Shown one piece after another: positions 27,701 to 36,746 of a stretch of DNA of 64,000 nucleotides. Origin of the DNA: Pseudomonadota bacterium (GTDB lineage: Bacteria; Pseudomonadota; Gammaproteobacteria; Acidiferrobacterales; Acidiferrobacteraceae); assembly GCA_021794595.1 (NCBI GenBank), contig JAJYQN010000128.1:84944-148943 (forward strand), given 5' to 3'. The translations under genes and the position numbers were made by a program. Within the stretch, counting starts at the first letter, position 1; every line of letters begins with the position of its first letter. The notes beneath the pieces are model-generated. The model searched no databases. It had not been told where the DNA came from and saw nothing but the letters and a program-made list of their open reading frames with translations.

Positions 27701-28672
27701 CTAGCGGACGAGATGATCCCGCCACGTGCCTTCCTCCATCATGGAGGCGAACAGCATGTAGTAGGGACCGCGGTTGATGTGTGCTAGCACGCCTTGATCG
27801 TGGATCTTTCGCGCCTCGTAATTGACGAGTACCTTGCCTAGACCCTGGTGCGCCAACTCCGGAGCCTCCCACTCCATATGGACAAAGTATTGCGCCGGGG
27901 TCGCGGCCGGAATTGGCGGGTGGTCGAGAGGCTTATCACCATAGTTCGTTCCGTACTTCGGCGGGTTGGCCCCAAGCGTTGCCTTGGTCATTCCCTGCGG
28001 GTCCAATTGAAACGACCCGATCGCCGACACCCCGATTTGCTTTAAAAGCATCCACCCCAACATGCCGGGCGCATGCGCCATGAGCCACGTCATGGTGTCT
28101 TTGACCCCCTGCTCGAAATCCGTCTCATGACCGTGCATGACGCTGTGATCACCAAGCGCTATGGTGCGGTTGGGCAAGGCGAGTTTTGGCACCGATTGTT
28201 GGGCGCCGGCGCGCTCCATCATGATCTGCGGGACATCCGTCATGCCAATCGATGGCGGCAGGTCGGAGGCCCGTATCTCGTAGAGCGGCTCCCAGGGCCC
28301 CTCGACCACCATGGCCAAGCAGTGCGAGCACAATTCGTAGATCGTGTCGAACTGCAGGTAGTGCATCTCTTCGTGGGATTTGGCGTCTTTCCAGACGGTG
28401 TATTGAAACATGCCGATCGGGTTCAGGGTCGCGCGCATGTCCAGGGCGCCACCCCCATAACGCCCGGCCATCGGATGAATGCCGGTCTGAAGGAGTTGGT
28501 CGAACCCAAGAAAACCCGGATGGGTGGCGGTCGTGATACAGACCTTGGGCCCAACCTTGTGCATGGCCTCATAGCTTTCCGGACGATTGGCGATGCGTGC
28601 CATGTTGATCGCTATGATGGGGTTTGTGCCGTTCCCCTGGGCGGGGCCGCGAGGGGGTGGGCTATCGACCAT
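27701..28672 (-). CDS. sor: Sulfur oxygenase reductase
   Basis: Cytoplasmic mononuclear non-haem iron enzyme that converts elemental sulfur and O2 to sulfite, thiosulfate and sulfide without external cofactors; known SORs form 24-mers. The 323 residues align throughout with archaeal and bacterial SORs. Iron ligands appear as HEEMH (His100, His104) and Glu128 in GPWEPLYEI. The essential persulfide Cys is Cys45 in GPKVCITT, and the CxxC pair is Cys115/Cys118 (LCSHC). It has an N-terminal extension of about 14 residues. GGAGGATGCC precedes the ATG. It is the first gene of the sor-sqr-DUF1641 operon. Confidence 0.95.
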   Translation of the reverse strand: MVDSPPPRGPAQGNGTNPIIAINMARIANRPESYEAMHKVGPKVCITTATHPGFLGFDQLLQTGIHPMAGRYGGGALDMRATLNPIGMFQYTVWKDAKSHEEMHYLQFDTIYELCSHCLAMVVEGPWEPLYEIRASDLPPSIGMTDVPQIMMERAGAQQSVPKLALPNRTIALGDHSVMHGHETDFEQGVKDTMTWLMAHAPGMLGWMLLKQIGVSAIGSFQLDPQGMTKATLGANPPKYGTNYGDKPLDHPPIPAATPAQYFVHMEWEAPELAHQGLGKVLVNYEARKIHDQGVLAHINRGPYYMLFASMMEEGTWRDHLVR

Positions 28673-28817
28673 GGCATCCTCCGTGGCTAAAGGTCTTATC
28701 CTAACGCGGCCCGGCCTCTCCTTAATCCGACCTAGGCCGGTGCCGGTCGCCGGGTTTTACGAGCCCGGAATTTGCCTCGCTTTTGGCCTACACTGAAAAC
28801 AGGCGGTTTACGCCGGG

Positions 28818-29663
28818 ATGTGTCGCATGGCGATTCGCCGTTGGTTTGCCCTTAAGGCCATAGCTTGGCTCACGACCGAACGGCCAAGCAGTCCCATGCT
28901 CGAATCGCTTGCCGACCACGAGGCCTTGATGCGCATGGTTCGTCCGGGCGATGTCGTGCTGATGGAGGGCATGACGCGCGTGGGGGCCATGATCAAGACC
29001 ATAGGCCAAAGCACATGGTCGCATGCGGCCTTGTGCGTGGGCCGCGGGGACGAGCTATCGGACCTTGGTCACGACGACCTTTTGCCGGCCGCCGTTGGCC
29101 CCTGGCCGCAAGGACCGCTATTGTTGGAGGTCCTATTGGGTCAAGGTGCGGTACTCAAACCCTTGCGGGATTATGGGCACACGCATCTGCGCCTTTGTCG
29201 CCCACGCGGGCTCGCGCCCGCCGATCGGGCCGCCGTCGTGCGCTATGCCCTGGCGCGCATAGGCTATGGTTATGACCTACGCCAGCTGCTCGACCTCGCG
29301 CGCCTGACCTTGCCCTGGCACTTTGTTCCCCGACGTTTCCGCTCCGGCCTTTTTGCGCGCAGCGAAGGGCCCCATACCCGCACCGTTTGTTCGGCTTTGA
29401 TCGCCGAGGCCTTTCAGTCGGTGGGCTTTCCGATTCTCCCGATGCTCGTTCGGCATGGCCACACGACCTTGTGGTATCGTCGCGACAGTCGTTTTTCACT
29501 TCCGAAGGATTTCGATATTTCGCCCTTTTTCGATATCATCAAAGTGACGCCCTTGGCCTACCATCACTACCGGTCGGTCGTGTGGGAGACCGAGGACGCG
29601 CCGTCCTCGGTCGAGGTGCCGAGGACGGCGGACCCTATCATCCCGGACCGCGGCTCGGGCTAG
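28818..29663 (+). CDS. YiiX/YebB-like permuted papain-fold hydrolase (NlpC/P60 superfamily)
   Basis: A 281-residue predicted cysteine hydrolase. The permuted NlpC/P60 order is seen: RPGDVVLMEG, then a catalytic His in STWSHAALCVG (His69), then the nucleophile Cys191 in TVCSALIAEAF. Relatives cleave peptidoglycan peptides or acyl/amide bonds, sometimes in lipids. There is no clear signal peptide; the N-terminus is weakly hydrophobic. An ATG at 28827 is an equally possible start. It is divergent from sor across a 145-base gap. Confidence 0.7.
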   Translation: MCRMAIRRWFALKAIAWLTTERPSSPMLESLADHEALMRMVRPGDVVLMEGMTRVGAMIKTIGQSTWSHAALCVGRGDELSDLGHDDLLPAAVGPWPQGPLLLEVLLGQGAVLKPLRDYGHTHLRLCRPRGLAPADRAAVVRYALARIGYGYDLRQLLDLARLTLPWHFVPRRFRSGLFARSEGPHTRTVCSALIAEAFQSVGFPILPMLVRHGHTTLWYRRDSRFSLPKDFDISPFFDIIKVTPLAYHHYRSVVWETEDAPSSVEVPRTADPIIPDRGSG

Positions 29664-29670
29664 CGTCCTT

Positions 29671-29700
29671 GTAACGAGACACCAAGGGATCTCTCGTTAC
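29671..29700. promoter_or_regulatory. Perfect inverted repeat ahead of the beta-oxidation operon, candidate operator
   Basis: GTAACGAGA (29671-29679) and TCTCGTTAC (29692-29700) are exact complements separated by 12 bases. There is no T run, so it is not a terminator. A TATACT box at 29720-29725 lies downstream, and the right arm falls where a -35 element for that box would be. A repressor bound here would cover the promoter of the fusion gene at 29745. The regulator is not known. Confidence 0.5.
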
Positions 29701-29744
29701 GCACGTCCCGCCACCCGTCTATACTCCGCTATGAGGGCAAGAGC

Positions 29745-32700
29745 ATGCAGAAGAACCCCGAGGTTCTGATCATAGGCGGCGGTCCAGCGGGGATCGCCGC
29801 GGCCTTACGTTTGGCACGCGCCGGGGTTCGCACCTTGCTGCTGGAGGGCGCGGAATTCGTCGGGGCCGAGAACTGGTCGGGCGGGGTTTATCATGCCGAA
29901 CCGCTTTTGCGGGACGATGTGTTAGGCACCGAGGCCTTTGCCAAGGCCCCCAAGGAGCGGCGCATCACGGCTCGCCAATTGCTCATTCATGATGGGGCGA
30001 ACTGTGGCGGGTTCGAGGCGCGCGCGGTAGAGCATAACGACTACGGCGCGGCGTGGACCGTACTGCGACCGAAGTTCGATCGCTATTTAGCTGCCTACGC
30101 CATTCGCTCTGGCGTGACTATTCTTCCCCGCACGGCCGTGACCGCGCTGCGTTATGGGCAAGGGCGGGTGGTCGGCGTGGAGACCGCGCGCGGATCGCTT
30201 TTGGCGCCGGTGGTGTTTTTGGCCGAGGGCGACGCCGGGCAGCTCTTGAGTCGGGCCGGCCTTGAGCGGGGCGGCGTCCATTACGCGCAGGGCATAAAGG
30301 CGGTGTTCGCGCTTCCGGCCTCGGTCATAGAGGAGCGATTCTCGCTCGCTCCTGGCGAAGGCTTGGCGCAGGAGTGGCTCTTGCGCAATGGGTCCTTTCA
30401 GGGGCGTTTAAAGCCATTAAACGCCACCGGCTTTCTCTACACCAATCGCGATAGCTTGTCGGTGGGCCTGGTGTTGCCGCTCGAACGCGTTGCCGACCAC
30501 GGTCCGGTCGATCACCCACAACTCTTGAATCACTTCCTGCGCCTCCCCGAGGTAGCCACCCTTTTGGAGGGGGCGCGCCAGATCGCCTATGGCGTAAAGG
30601 TTATTCGGTCGGGGGGTTTGAGCGAGGGGGCGAGTTGCGTCCATGACGGACTCGCCGTCGGCGGCGCCCTATTGGGGCTCGGGCAAGAGTTCCCCTATCC
30701 GAATTTCATGGGCCCGGCCGCCGCCACTGGGGTTGCGTTCGCAGACGCGGTCCTCGAATTGCGCTCGCGCAAGGACTATTCCGCGGCGGCCTTGTCGGAG
30801 GCCTATGGCGGCCGTTTGCTGCGCGGCACCGATTACCAGAACGCCCAGTTCGCGCGTACTTGGCCTCGGGCCTTGCACGAGACCTCGCTGATGTTCGAGC
30901 ACTTGCCCGAACTTGTGGGGGCGCTGGGTTCGAGTCGGGCCACGCGTGCGCGGGCGTTTGCGCGGACCGCCTTGTCCCTGACTCGCGATGGCGCGACCTT
31001 GTCCGCGGCGGCGGCCGTACCGAGGACGCCCCGGACCACCGACACCCCACCGCTTGCCGTCCGTTGGCTCTATGCGCGCTCGGCCAGACTCGAGAATGTC
31101 GCAGTGGAGGGGGCGGCGTTTGCTTATCTCGCGCGCGCCATCGGCTATCTCTATGGGCGCGGCCTACCGCTCCTGGAGACCCGGGTCGCGGCGATTTATG
31201 CCCGGCCGTGGCGGGGGGCCGCGGCTTACGCCCTGGCGCGGAGCGCGCCTTTGGTTGTGGCTGGAGGAGCAGCGTTTTTGGGGGACCTTGTCGCGGTGGC
31301 GGCGCGCTCGCGCTCGGTCCTTGCGGACCACCCTTATTATCAGAGGGCACGGTTGTCGCGGGCGCAACTGTCCTGGGACCATGAGCCGCCTTACTCCCCC
31401 CTGACTTGGCTTGCGCCGCTAGGTCGCCTGCGCCCCGATGTGCGGCACTTAAGGGTCCCCTCCGATTTAGCGAGCGCCCAGGCCCAGCGCCTGCGCCGTG
31501 TATGTCCGGCCGAGGTCTACAGTCTCGGAAGTGCGGTGGCGGGCGCTGGGACCGTTCCGGAAAACTGTATCAAGTGCGAATCCTGCCGGCTGACGGTGCC
31601 GGGCATCGATTGGAATCGGCTGAGTAGCCATCGGTTCATCTACGAGTTGCCCGATGCCCGGCGCTTCGGTCTAGATGGGAGCGCCCAGAGCGAGATCGAA
31701 CCCAGTTGCCCACCGGTGCTCGAAGACCCCGCCTTGCGGGAGATCTACGAACTCGTGAAGAGCCGCCCCGTGGCCCCCGGACCGCTCTGGCGACAGGCCC
31801 TGCGTTCGGCGCTTATGACCGCCATCGCAGACCCCGAGCGCGCCGTGGCGCTGTGCGATCAAGGGGCTTGGGGAGGCCTGGAGGCGACTCTTTCCGGCCT
31901 ATTGCCCTGGACCCGCACGCGGCCGGCGGCGCGCTCCCCAGAGCCCCGCTTACGCAACCTGCTTGCGCGACTCTTTCCGGCTGCGCGGCTTGCCACCATG
32001 GCTGCGGGGTGGACTGCCGCCGATAGGCAGGACCTTGTGGAGTTTTTGCATCGCGGTGGCGAATCGCCCGAGGTCTTGCTCGCGGCCCTGGCTGAGCATG
32101 CGCCGGCACTGGGGTTCGTTGCCGCGCACCATCTCTTGGCCGAGGACCACCGCGGCCAGCGTTTGGCGAACCTCACGGCACTCGTGCACATCGAGTCCGA
32201 CGGCCTGTCGGACTGGTTGCCGGATACGGGCGGAGTCTATTGGGGGAGACACGGAGCTCTCGACCTTAAAGCGACAACGGGCGCAGCCGGGCTCGATGTC
32301 GCGCGCCCGATCCGTGCGCGCGTGGCGGACCAGGATGGCGAGCCGTGGCACATAGGACCCTTATTTGCCCGCTATTATATGGCCCTTATGGAAGGCTTCG
32401 GGCGCGCCTTGCTCGCGCGCGCCAGCGCCTACGCGCTTAGCCGCAAGCAGTTTGGCGAATCCTATCGGGACCGAGAAGGTCGGACTGCGATCATCAAGTT
32501 CGGGGCCGTCAAGCGCTTAGTGGCGCTCATCGAGTACAGCCTGACCCTGGCGCGTGCGATGTCGGCGGCCTGCGATCAGGATCCGCAGGCCGTAGTCGGC
32601 CTTCTCAAGGCGCGTTTTGGCGTGTCGCAGGACGGTGTCGCGTGGGTCGCGGGCCAGGTGTTTGGGGGTATTGCCTACTCCGAAGACGATATATTGGCCC

Positions 32701-35700
32701 CCCGTTACCGCGACGCGATGGTGTTCGCGCAATGGCCCGGGGCCGTGCCTTTGGGCACCGACGTCCCCTGGGAGGCGACCCTTTGGCGTAAGGCCCTGCA
32801 CCACGGTCCGGAGGCCTACTTTCTGCGCCACGGCCTTTTTATCGCGCCGCCCCCGGCTCTGCTGCCGCCCTTGAGGCACCGCCTACGCGGCCTCACGATG
32901 CCTGCGGCAACCCCCTTTCCTTACCAGAGCGGCAGCTTTCTGCTAGGCGACACCTTGAACCCGGATGTGGTTTTTGTGCCTGAGTACTTCTTGGCGGATC
33001 CGCGTTTGCGGCAGATGCGGGCCCAGGTCCTCAGGCTTTTGCGCAGCGGCTTTCGCGACCCCGAGGGCGGCCCGTACGGCCGCTATATCGATCGGCTCCA
33101 TGGCATGCCGCCGGCCGACATCGACCGCTTGCGCGTCTTCAAGGCCTTCGCCACGGTGATCCCTGAGGCCCTGGGGGGCAAGGGTCTTAGCAAGGCTGAA
33201 TACGCGGTGCTGACGAGCCTGCTCATGGGTCGCGCCGACACCTCCGTGGGTCTTCTTGTCATGGCGAGCACGAGTATCGGCACGATGCCGGTCTTGCTGG
33301 CGTTGGACAAGGATCTTCCGCGACTCGGTGCCGAATTGGCGGCCTTTCCGGGGTCGGCCTTTGCCCGGCTCCAGGCCTTGTGCGTGCGTCTGCGGGGCCT
33401 TAGCGCGCGTCCGCGCGCCAGCGCTATCAAGGCCACGATCCGGGCCCTCGAACGGCTCTTCAAGGGCTTGTTTTTGGGTCACGGCTCGGCGCTCAAGTAT
33501 CTGGCCCGGGATGTATTGCTCGATTTCCGCGATCTGGTGGCGGTCGCCCGGGCCCGCGACCTGGATGAATTGGACCTGAAGACTCAGGCCTTGGCTCGGG
33601 GCCTCATGCGCTTGTCCGAGGCCTTGGACGAGGAGCGGGCCATGCTTCCCGGCCGTGTGCTTGCCCATCAACATTTTTTAGCGTTTCTCGCCCACGGTCA
33701 GATCAGCGCCTTCGCCCTGACCGAGCCTAACGCCGGCTCGGACACCGGCGGCGTCACTACGCGAGCGCGTCGTGTGAAGGCCCCTCTTACCCAAGATGCC
33801 CTCGGCCTCTGGCGCTTTAGCGTAGAAGGGGGTTCCCGCGTCTTGCTCGACGAACGGCGGCTCGATCTGAGTGGTCCGGTCGTGACCTACCAATTGTTGA
33901 ACGAAGCGCGTGCGCGCCTCGACGATAGTGGCTGGGATAAGGAACGCCAGTGTGGCAAGCGCCGCCTAGTGCTCGATTCCGGGATGAGCTACGAGTACGA
34001 CGATATCGGCATACCGACTGCGACCGACCACGGTTTTGTCTACGACCATTACCAGCTGTCCGGCGCCAAGATGTGGATCACCAATGGCTCGCTCGCCGAT
34101 CGCTACTGCTTGTATGCCCAGACCGAGTGGGGCGAAACCGGCTTCATGGTCGAGCGTCGTTCCGAGGGCCTGCGCATCGGTCAAAACGAACGCAAGCTGG
34201 GCCAGCGGGCCTCGCCTACCAACGAATTGAGCCTGTCTTCGGTGCGGGTGTGCGTAAGTCACATCATCGGCTACCGAGGGCATGGCCAGGTGAGCGCGCT
34301 GGAGACCTTAAGCGTGGGCCGCGGCGGTCTAGTGGTCGGCTGTGGGAGCCTGCTTGAGCGTCTCCTCAAGGACTATGGTCCGCTTTTGGCAAAGGCCCCC
34401 GAGGCCTTGGCGCTTGCGCGTTATGAGTATGAGCGCATACGCACGCTCGGCGCCCGTCTCATGGGCCTCATGGACCGGGCCGATCTTACGGCCGGCGACT
34501 TTCGCATGGAGGCCGCGCTCTCCAAGTTCCTGGCCTCCGAAGGACTGCATCGCGTGCTCTTGGCGCTCGAATCGGCACGCGGGCCGATGGCGGCGGCGAC
34601 TTGCGAGCTTATCGAGAAATGGCGCCGCGATGCCCGTATCCTCAATATCTATGAGGGCACCAACGAGATCCAACGGTTCCTGGTGTTAAAGGATGTGCCG
34701 GGGCTCTTTACGGCGATTGCGACGAAGAAGACGACTGGCAGCGAGGGTCTGGATCGGGCCTTGGGGGTCTTTGCCGATTTCCTGGCCCCCCGCCTCGAAG
34801 ACCTGAAGACGCGGGTGGCCGTGGACGGCGATTGTGAAATCACCTGGTTCCCGGTGGTCGATTGGCTGGGCGAACTTTATGTGTGGGCGGCCTTGGTGGA
34901 ACGGCGGCTCGCGCTTGAGGCCCAGTCCGTGGACTGTGATTATCTGAACACGCTTACCGCCCTGGAGGCGATGGTCGAGCGCGCCACGGGGGCCCGTGCC
35001 CAGGCGGTGGCGGCGCTTTTCAAAGACGAACGGCTCTATGATGATGCGGTCCGCAGCCTCTGTGAGCGAGGGGCGACGCCGCTGTCCCCGCAGGACGGCG
35101 GTATCGAGGTCGGCTTCTCGGGAAGGATCGTCGTTCTGGTGCGTGGCGTGGCGGCGCAGTACGGTGCCGACGACGTGCGCCTGGACAATGAGGATCTCGC
35201 CGTTCTCGATCTGGCCCTAGAGGCGGCTGATGCGCACGCCGCGATCGAGATCATCGTAGTCACCGTCACCGAGGCCCCGTGTCCGGATCTGACCCAGCGG
35301 CTGCGCGCCGCCGGCGCGCGGGTGACGGCGTTCGTTAGCATGGGGTGGCCAGATGCAGCGCAGGTGGCCACCGCGCTCGCCGATTGGGAGCCCGATCTCG
35401 TGCTCGCGGGCCCCGGCGACCCGCTCTTTCTGCAAGCGCTGAGCGGGGCCTTAGGCGCCACTTATGTCGATCGCGTCACCGCCATCAAGGCCCGCGGCCG
35501 TCGGGGTTACGGGATTGTGCGCGCGGGCCGCTGCCGCCCCATAGCCGCGCAGCGCAAGCTCGTTATCAGTGCGGCCTTTAGTGCTACCGGGCGCAGCGAT
35601 GAGTTTCCGGTAGCGGATTGGCTGAAGGTGTTAAAGGAGCCGACCACCGAGACCGTGGTAAGCGGCTATAAGGTGAGGCCCCACCGTAAAAACAGTGGCC

Positions 35701-36746
35701 CCGAGAAGGCGCCGGCACACATCGAAAGCCCAGAGGCCCTGGCCGATTGGCTGCGTATCCAGGGGCGCGGCGTGGCTAAGCTCGGTGCGCGCATGGTTCC
35801 GGGAAAGGTCCGGGACCTGCCTCTGACTGTGGCCATCGTGGGGTCCGGGACCGGGGCCTTGGGGTCTCTTTGGGTCGCGCGCGCGTGGGACCGGGACGCG
35901 GGAGCACTCTGGCTTGCCGGGGCCGCGGATGATGTCCCCCCGGCCTCCGTTGAAGGCCCGGTCGTGCGTGTCGTGGGCCAAGCCGCGGTGATCCCCATGG
36001 CCCGTCATCTGGCCCCGTGGCTGAAGGGGAGTCCGCGCCTGGTCTTGCCTTATGACCGGGCGGATTTGGCGGCCGCGCTCTCCCACATCTTGGGCCGCCC
36101 CCTCTATTTGGGCGTGGCGGGACGGAGCGGGGATAGCCTCATTCTTGAGCGAGGCGATTTGGCCTGGCTTACCGCCTGTCCTGAGACCGCGATCCTTGTC
36201 GCCACGGCCGAGGCTCCCGAATTACCGCAAGCCAAGACCTGTGCGGTGGATGATTGGACGCCGCTTAGGGGGTCTCCGGGGACCTTGGCGCGGGCCTTGG
36301 CGCGCCAAGAGACCGATGGCATATCGGGCGCCGAGGTGATTTTGGATGTGGGCTTTGGGGCGGCCGACGCCACCTTTTTCGAGAGACGGATTTTACCGCT
36401 TCGCGAGCGACTCTCGGCTATGATGGGTTGTAAGGTCTTATTGGGAGCTACGCGCAAGGTTGTTCAGGAGAGTAAGCTCTTGTCCCTTGAGCATCAGATC
36501 GGTCAGACCGGGACCCATGTCGCGCCGCGCATTTTGCTGGCCGTAGGGGTGTCGGGGGCCCCGCAACACCTCGTCGGCATTGGCAGCGGTACGCAGGTGG
36601 TGGCGATCAATAAAGACCCGGAGGCGCCCATATTTACCGCCGATCGGGGCGCGCAGCCTGTCATTCGCTGCCTCGGGGATGCGCAGACGTGGGTGGAAGG
36701 GCTATTGGCGGCCATTCCGACATCAGGGATTGAGGAGGGGGTATGA
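29745..36746 (+). CDS. Giant fusion: ETF:quinone oxidoreductase + two acyl-CoA dehydrogenase-like regions + ETF beta + ETF alpha
   Basis: One uninterrupted 2,333-residue frame. Residues 1-645 are ETF:quinone oxidoreductase: FAD motif GGGPAGIAAA near 10, and 4Fe-4S ligands Cys587 (CPAEVY), Cys608, Cys611 and Cys614 (CIKCESC). About 660-1060 resembles the helical part of an acyl-CoA dehydrogenase (MALMEGFGRAL near 878, SRKQFGES) without a clear active site. About 1060-1720 is a full acyl-CoA dehydrogenase with FALTEPNAGSDTGG near 1320, GAKMWITNG near 1437, and catalytic Glu1637 in IYEGTNEIQR; it carries a roughly 100-residue insertion. About 1790-1990 is ETF-beta-like, and 2020-2333 is ETF alpha with its FAD motif (GQTG...GVSGAPQHL...NKDPEAPIF). 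Inferred to carry electrons from acyl-CoA to quinone in one chain. Its stop overlaps the thiolase start by ATGA. Confidence 0.9.
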   Translation: MQKNPEVLIIGGGPAGIAAALRLARAGVRTLLLEGAEFVGAENWSGGVYHAEPLLRDDVLGTEAFAKAPKERRITARQLLIHDGANCGGFEARAVEHNDYGAAWTVLRPKFDRYLAAYAIRSGVTILPRTAVTALRYGQGRVVGVETARGSLLAPVVFLAEGDAGQLLSRAGLERGGVHYAQGIKAVFALPASVIEERFSLAPGEGLAQEWLLRNGSFQGRLKPLNATGFLYTNRDSLSVGLVLPLERVADHGPVDHPQLLNHFLRLPEVATLLEGARQIAYGVKVIRSGGLSEGASCVHDGLAVGGALLGLGQEFPYPNFMGPAAATGVAFADAVLELRSRKDYSAAALSEAYGGRLLRGTDYQNAQFARTWPRALHETSLMFEHLPELVGALGSSRATRARAFARTALSLTRDGATLSAAAAVPRTPRTTDTPPLAVRWLYARSARLENVAVEGAAFAYLARAIGYLYGRGLPLLETRVAAIYARPWRGAAAYALARSAPLVVAGGAAFLGDLVAVAARSRSVLADHPYYQRARLSRAQLSWDHEPPYSPLTWLAPLGRLRPDVRHLRVPSDLASAQAQRLRRVCPAEVYSLGSAVAGAGTVPENCIKCESCRLTVPGIDWNRLSSHRFIYELPDARRFGLDGSAQSEIEPSCPPVLEDPALREIYELVKSRPVAPGPLWRQALRSALMTAIADPERAVALCDQGAWGGLEATLSGLLPWTRTRPAARSPEPRLRNLLARLFPAARLATMAAGWTAADRQDLVEFLHRGGESPEVLLAALAEHAPALGFVAAHHLLAEDHRGQRLANLTALVHIESDGLSDWLPDTGGVYWGRHGALDLKATTGAAGLDVARPIRARVADQDGEPWHIGPLFARYYMALMEGFGRALLARASAYALSRKQFGESYRDREGRTAIIKFGAVKRLVALIEYSLTLARAMSAACDQDPQAVVGLLKARFGVSQDGVAWVAGQVFGGIAYSEDDILAPRYRDAMVFAQWPGAVPLGTDVPWEATLWRKALHHGPEAYFLRHGLFIAPPPALLPPLRHRLRGLTMPAATPFPYQSGSFLLGDTLNPDVVFVPEYFLADPRLRQMRAQVLRLLRSGFRDPEGGPYGRYIDRLHGMPPADIDRLRVFKAFATVIPEALGGKGLSKAEYAVLTSLLMGRADTSVGLLVMASTSIGTMPVLLALDKDLPRLGAELAAFPGSAFARLQALCVRLRGLSARPRASAIKATIRALERLFKGLFLGHGSALKYLARDVLLDFRDLVAVARARDLDELDLKTQALARGLMRLSEALDEERAMLPGRVLAHQHFLAFLAHGQISAFALTEPNAGSDTGGVTTRARRVKAPLTQDALGLWRFSVEGGSRVLLDERRLDLSGPVVTYQLLNEARARLDDSGWDKERQCGKRRLVLDSGMSYEYDDIGIPTATDHGFVYDHYQLSGAKMWITNGSLADRYCLYAQTEWGETGFMVERRSEGLRIGQNERKLGQRASPTNELSLSSVRVCVSHIIGYRGHGQVSALETLSVGRGGLVVGCGSLLERLLKDYGPLLAKAPEALALARYEYERIRTLGARLMGLMDRADLTAGDFRMEAALSKFLASEGLHRVLLALESARGPMAAATCELIEKWRRDARILNIYEGTNEIQRFLVLKDVPGLFTAIATKKTTGSEGLDRALGVFADFLAPRLEDLKTRVAVDGDCEITWFPVVDWLGELYVWAALVERRLALEAQSVDCDYLNTLTALEAMVERATGARAQAVAALFKDERLYDDAVRSLCERGATPLSPQDGGIEVGFSGRIVVLVRGVAAQYGADDVRLDNEDLAVLDLALEAADAHAAIEIIVVTVTEAPCPDLTQRLRAAGARVTAFVSMGWPDAAQVATALADWEPDLVLAGPGDPLFLQALSGALGATYVDRVTAIKARGRRGYGIVRAGRCRPIAAQRKLVISAAFSATGRSDEFPVADWLKVLKEPTTETVVSGYKVRPHRKNSGPEKAPAHIESPEALADWLRIQGRGVAKLGARMVPGKVRDLPLTVAIVGSGTGALGSLWVARAWDRDAGALWLAGAADDVPPASVEGPVVRVVGQAAVIPMARHLAPWLKGSPRLVLPYDRADLAAALSHILGRPLYLGVAGRSGDSLILERGDLAWLTACPETAILVATAEAPELPQAKTCAVDDWTPLRGSPGTLARALARQETDGISGAEVILDVGFGAADATFFERRILPLRERLSAMMGCKVLLGATRKVVQESKLLSLEHQIGQTGTHVAPRILLAVGVSGAPQHLVGIGSGTQVVAINKDPEAPIFTADRGAQPVIRCLGDAQTWVEGLLAAIPTSGIEEGV

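Noticed and set aside
29745..36746. Giant fusion as an assembly artefact
   Set aside because: There is no stop or frameshift over 7 kb, the modules are joined by ordinary linkers, and the stop overlaps the next gene as in the rest of the operon. It cannot be fully excluded without reads.
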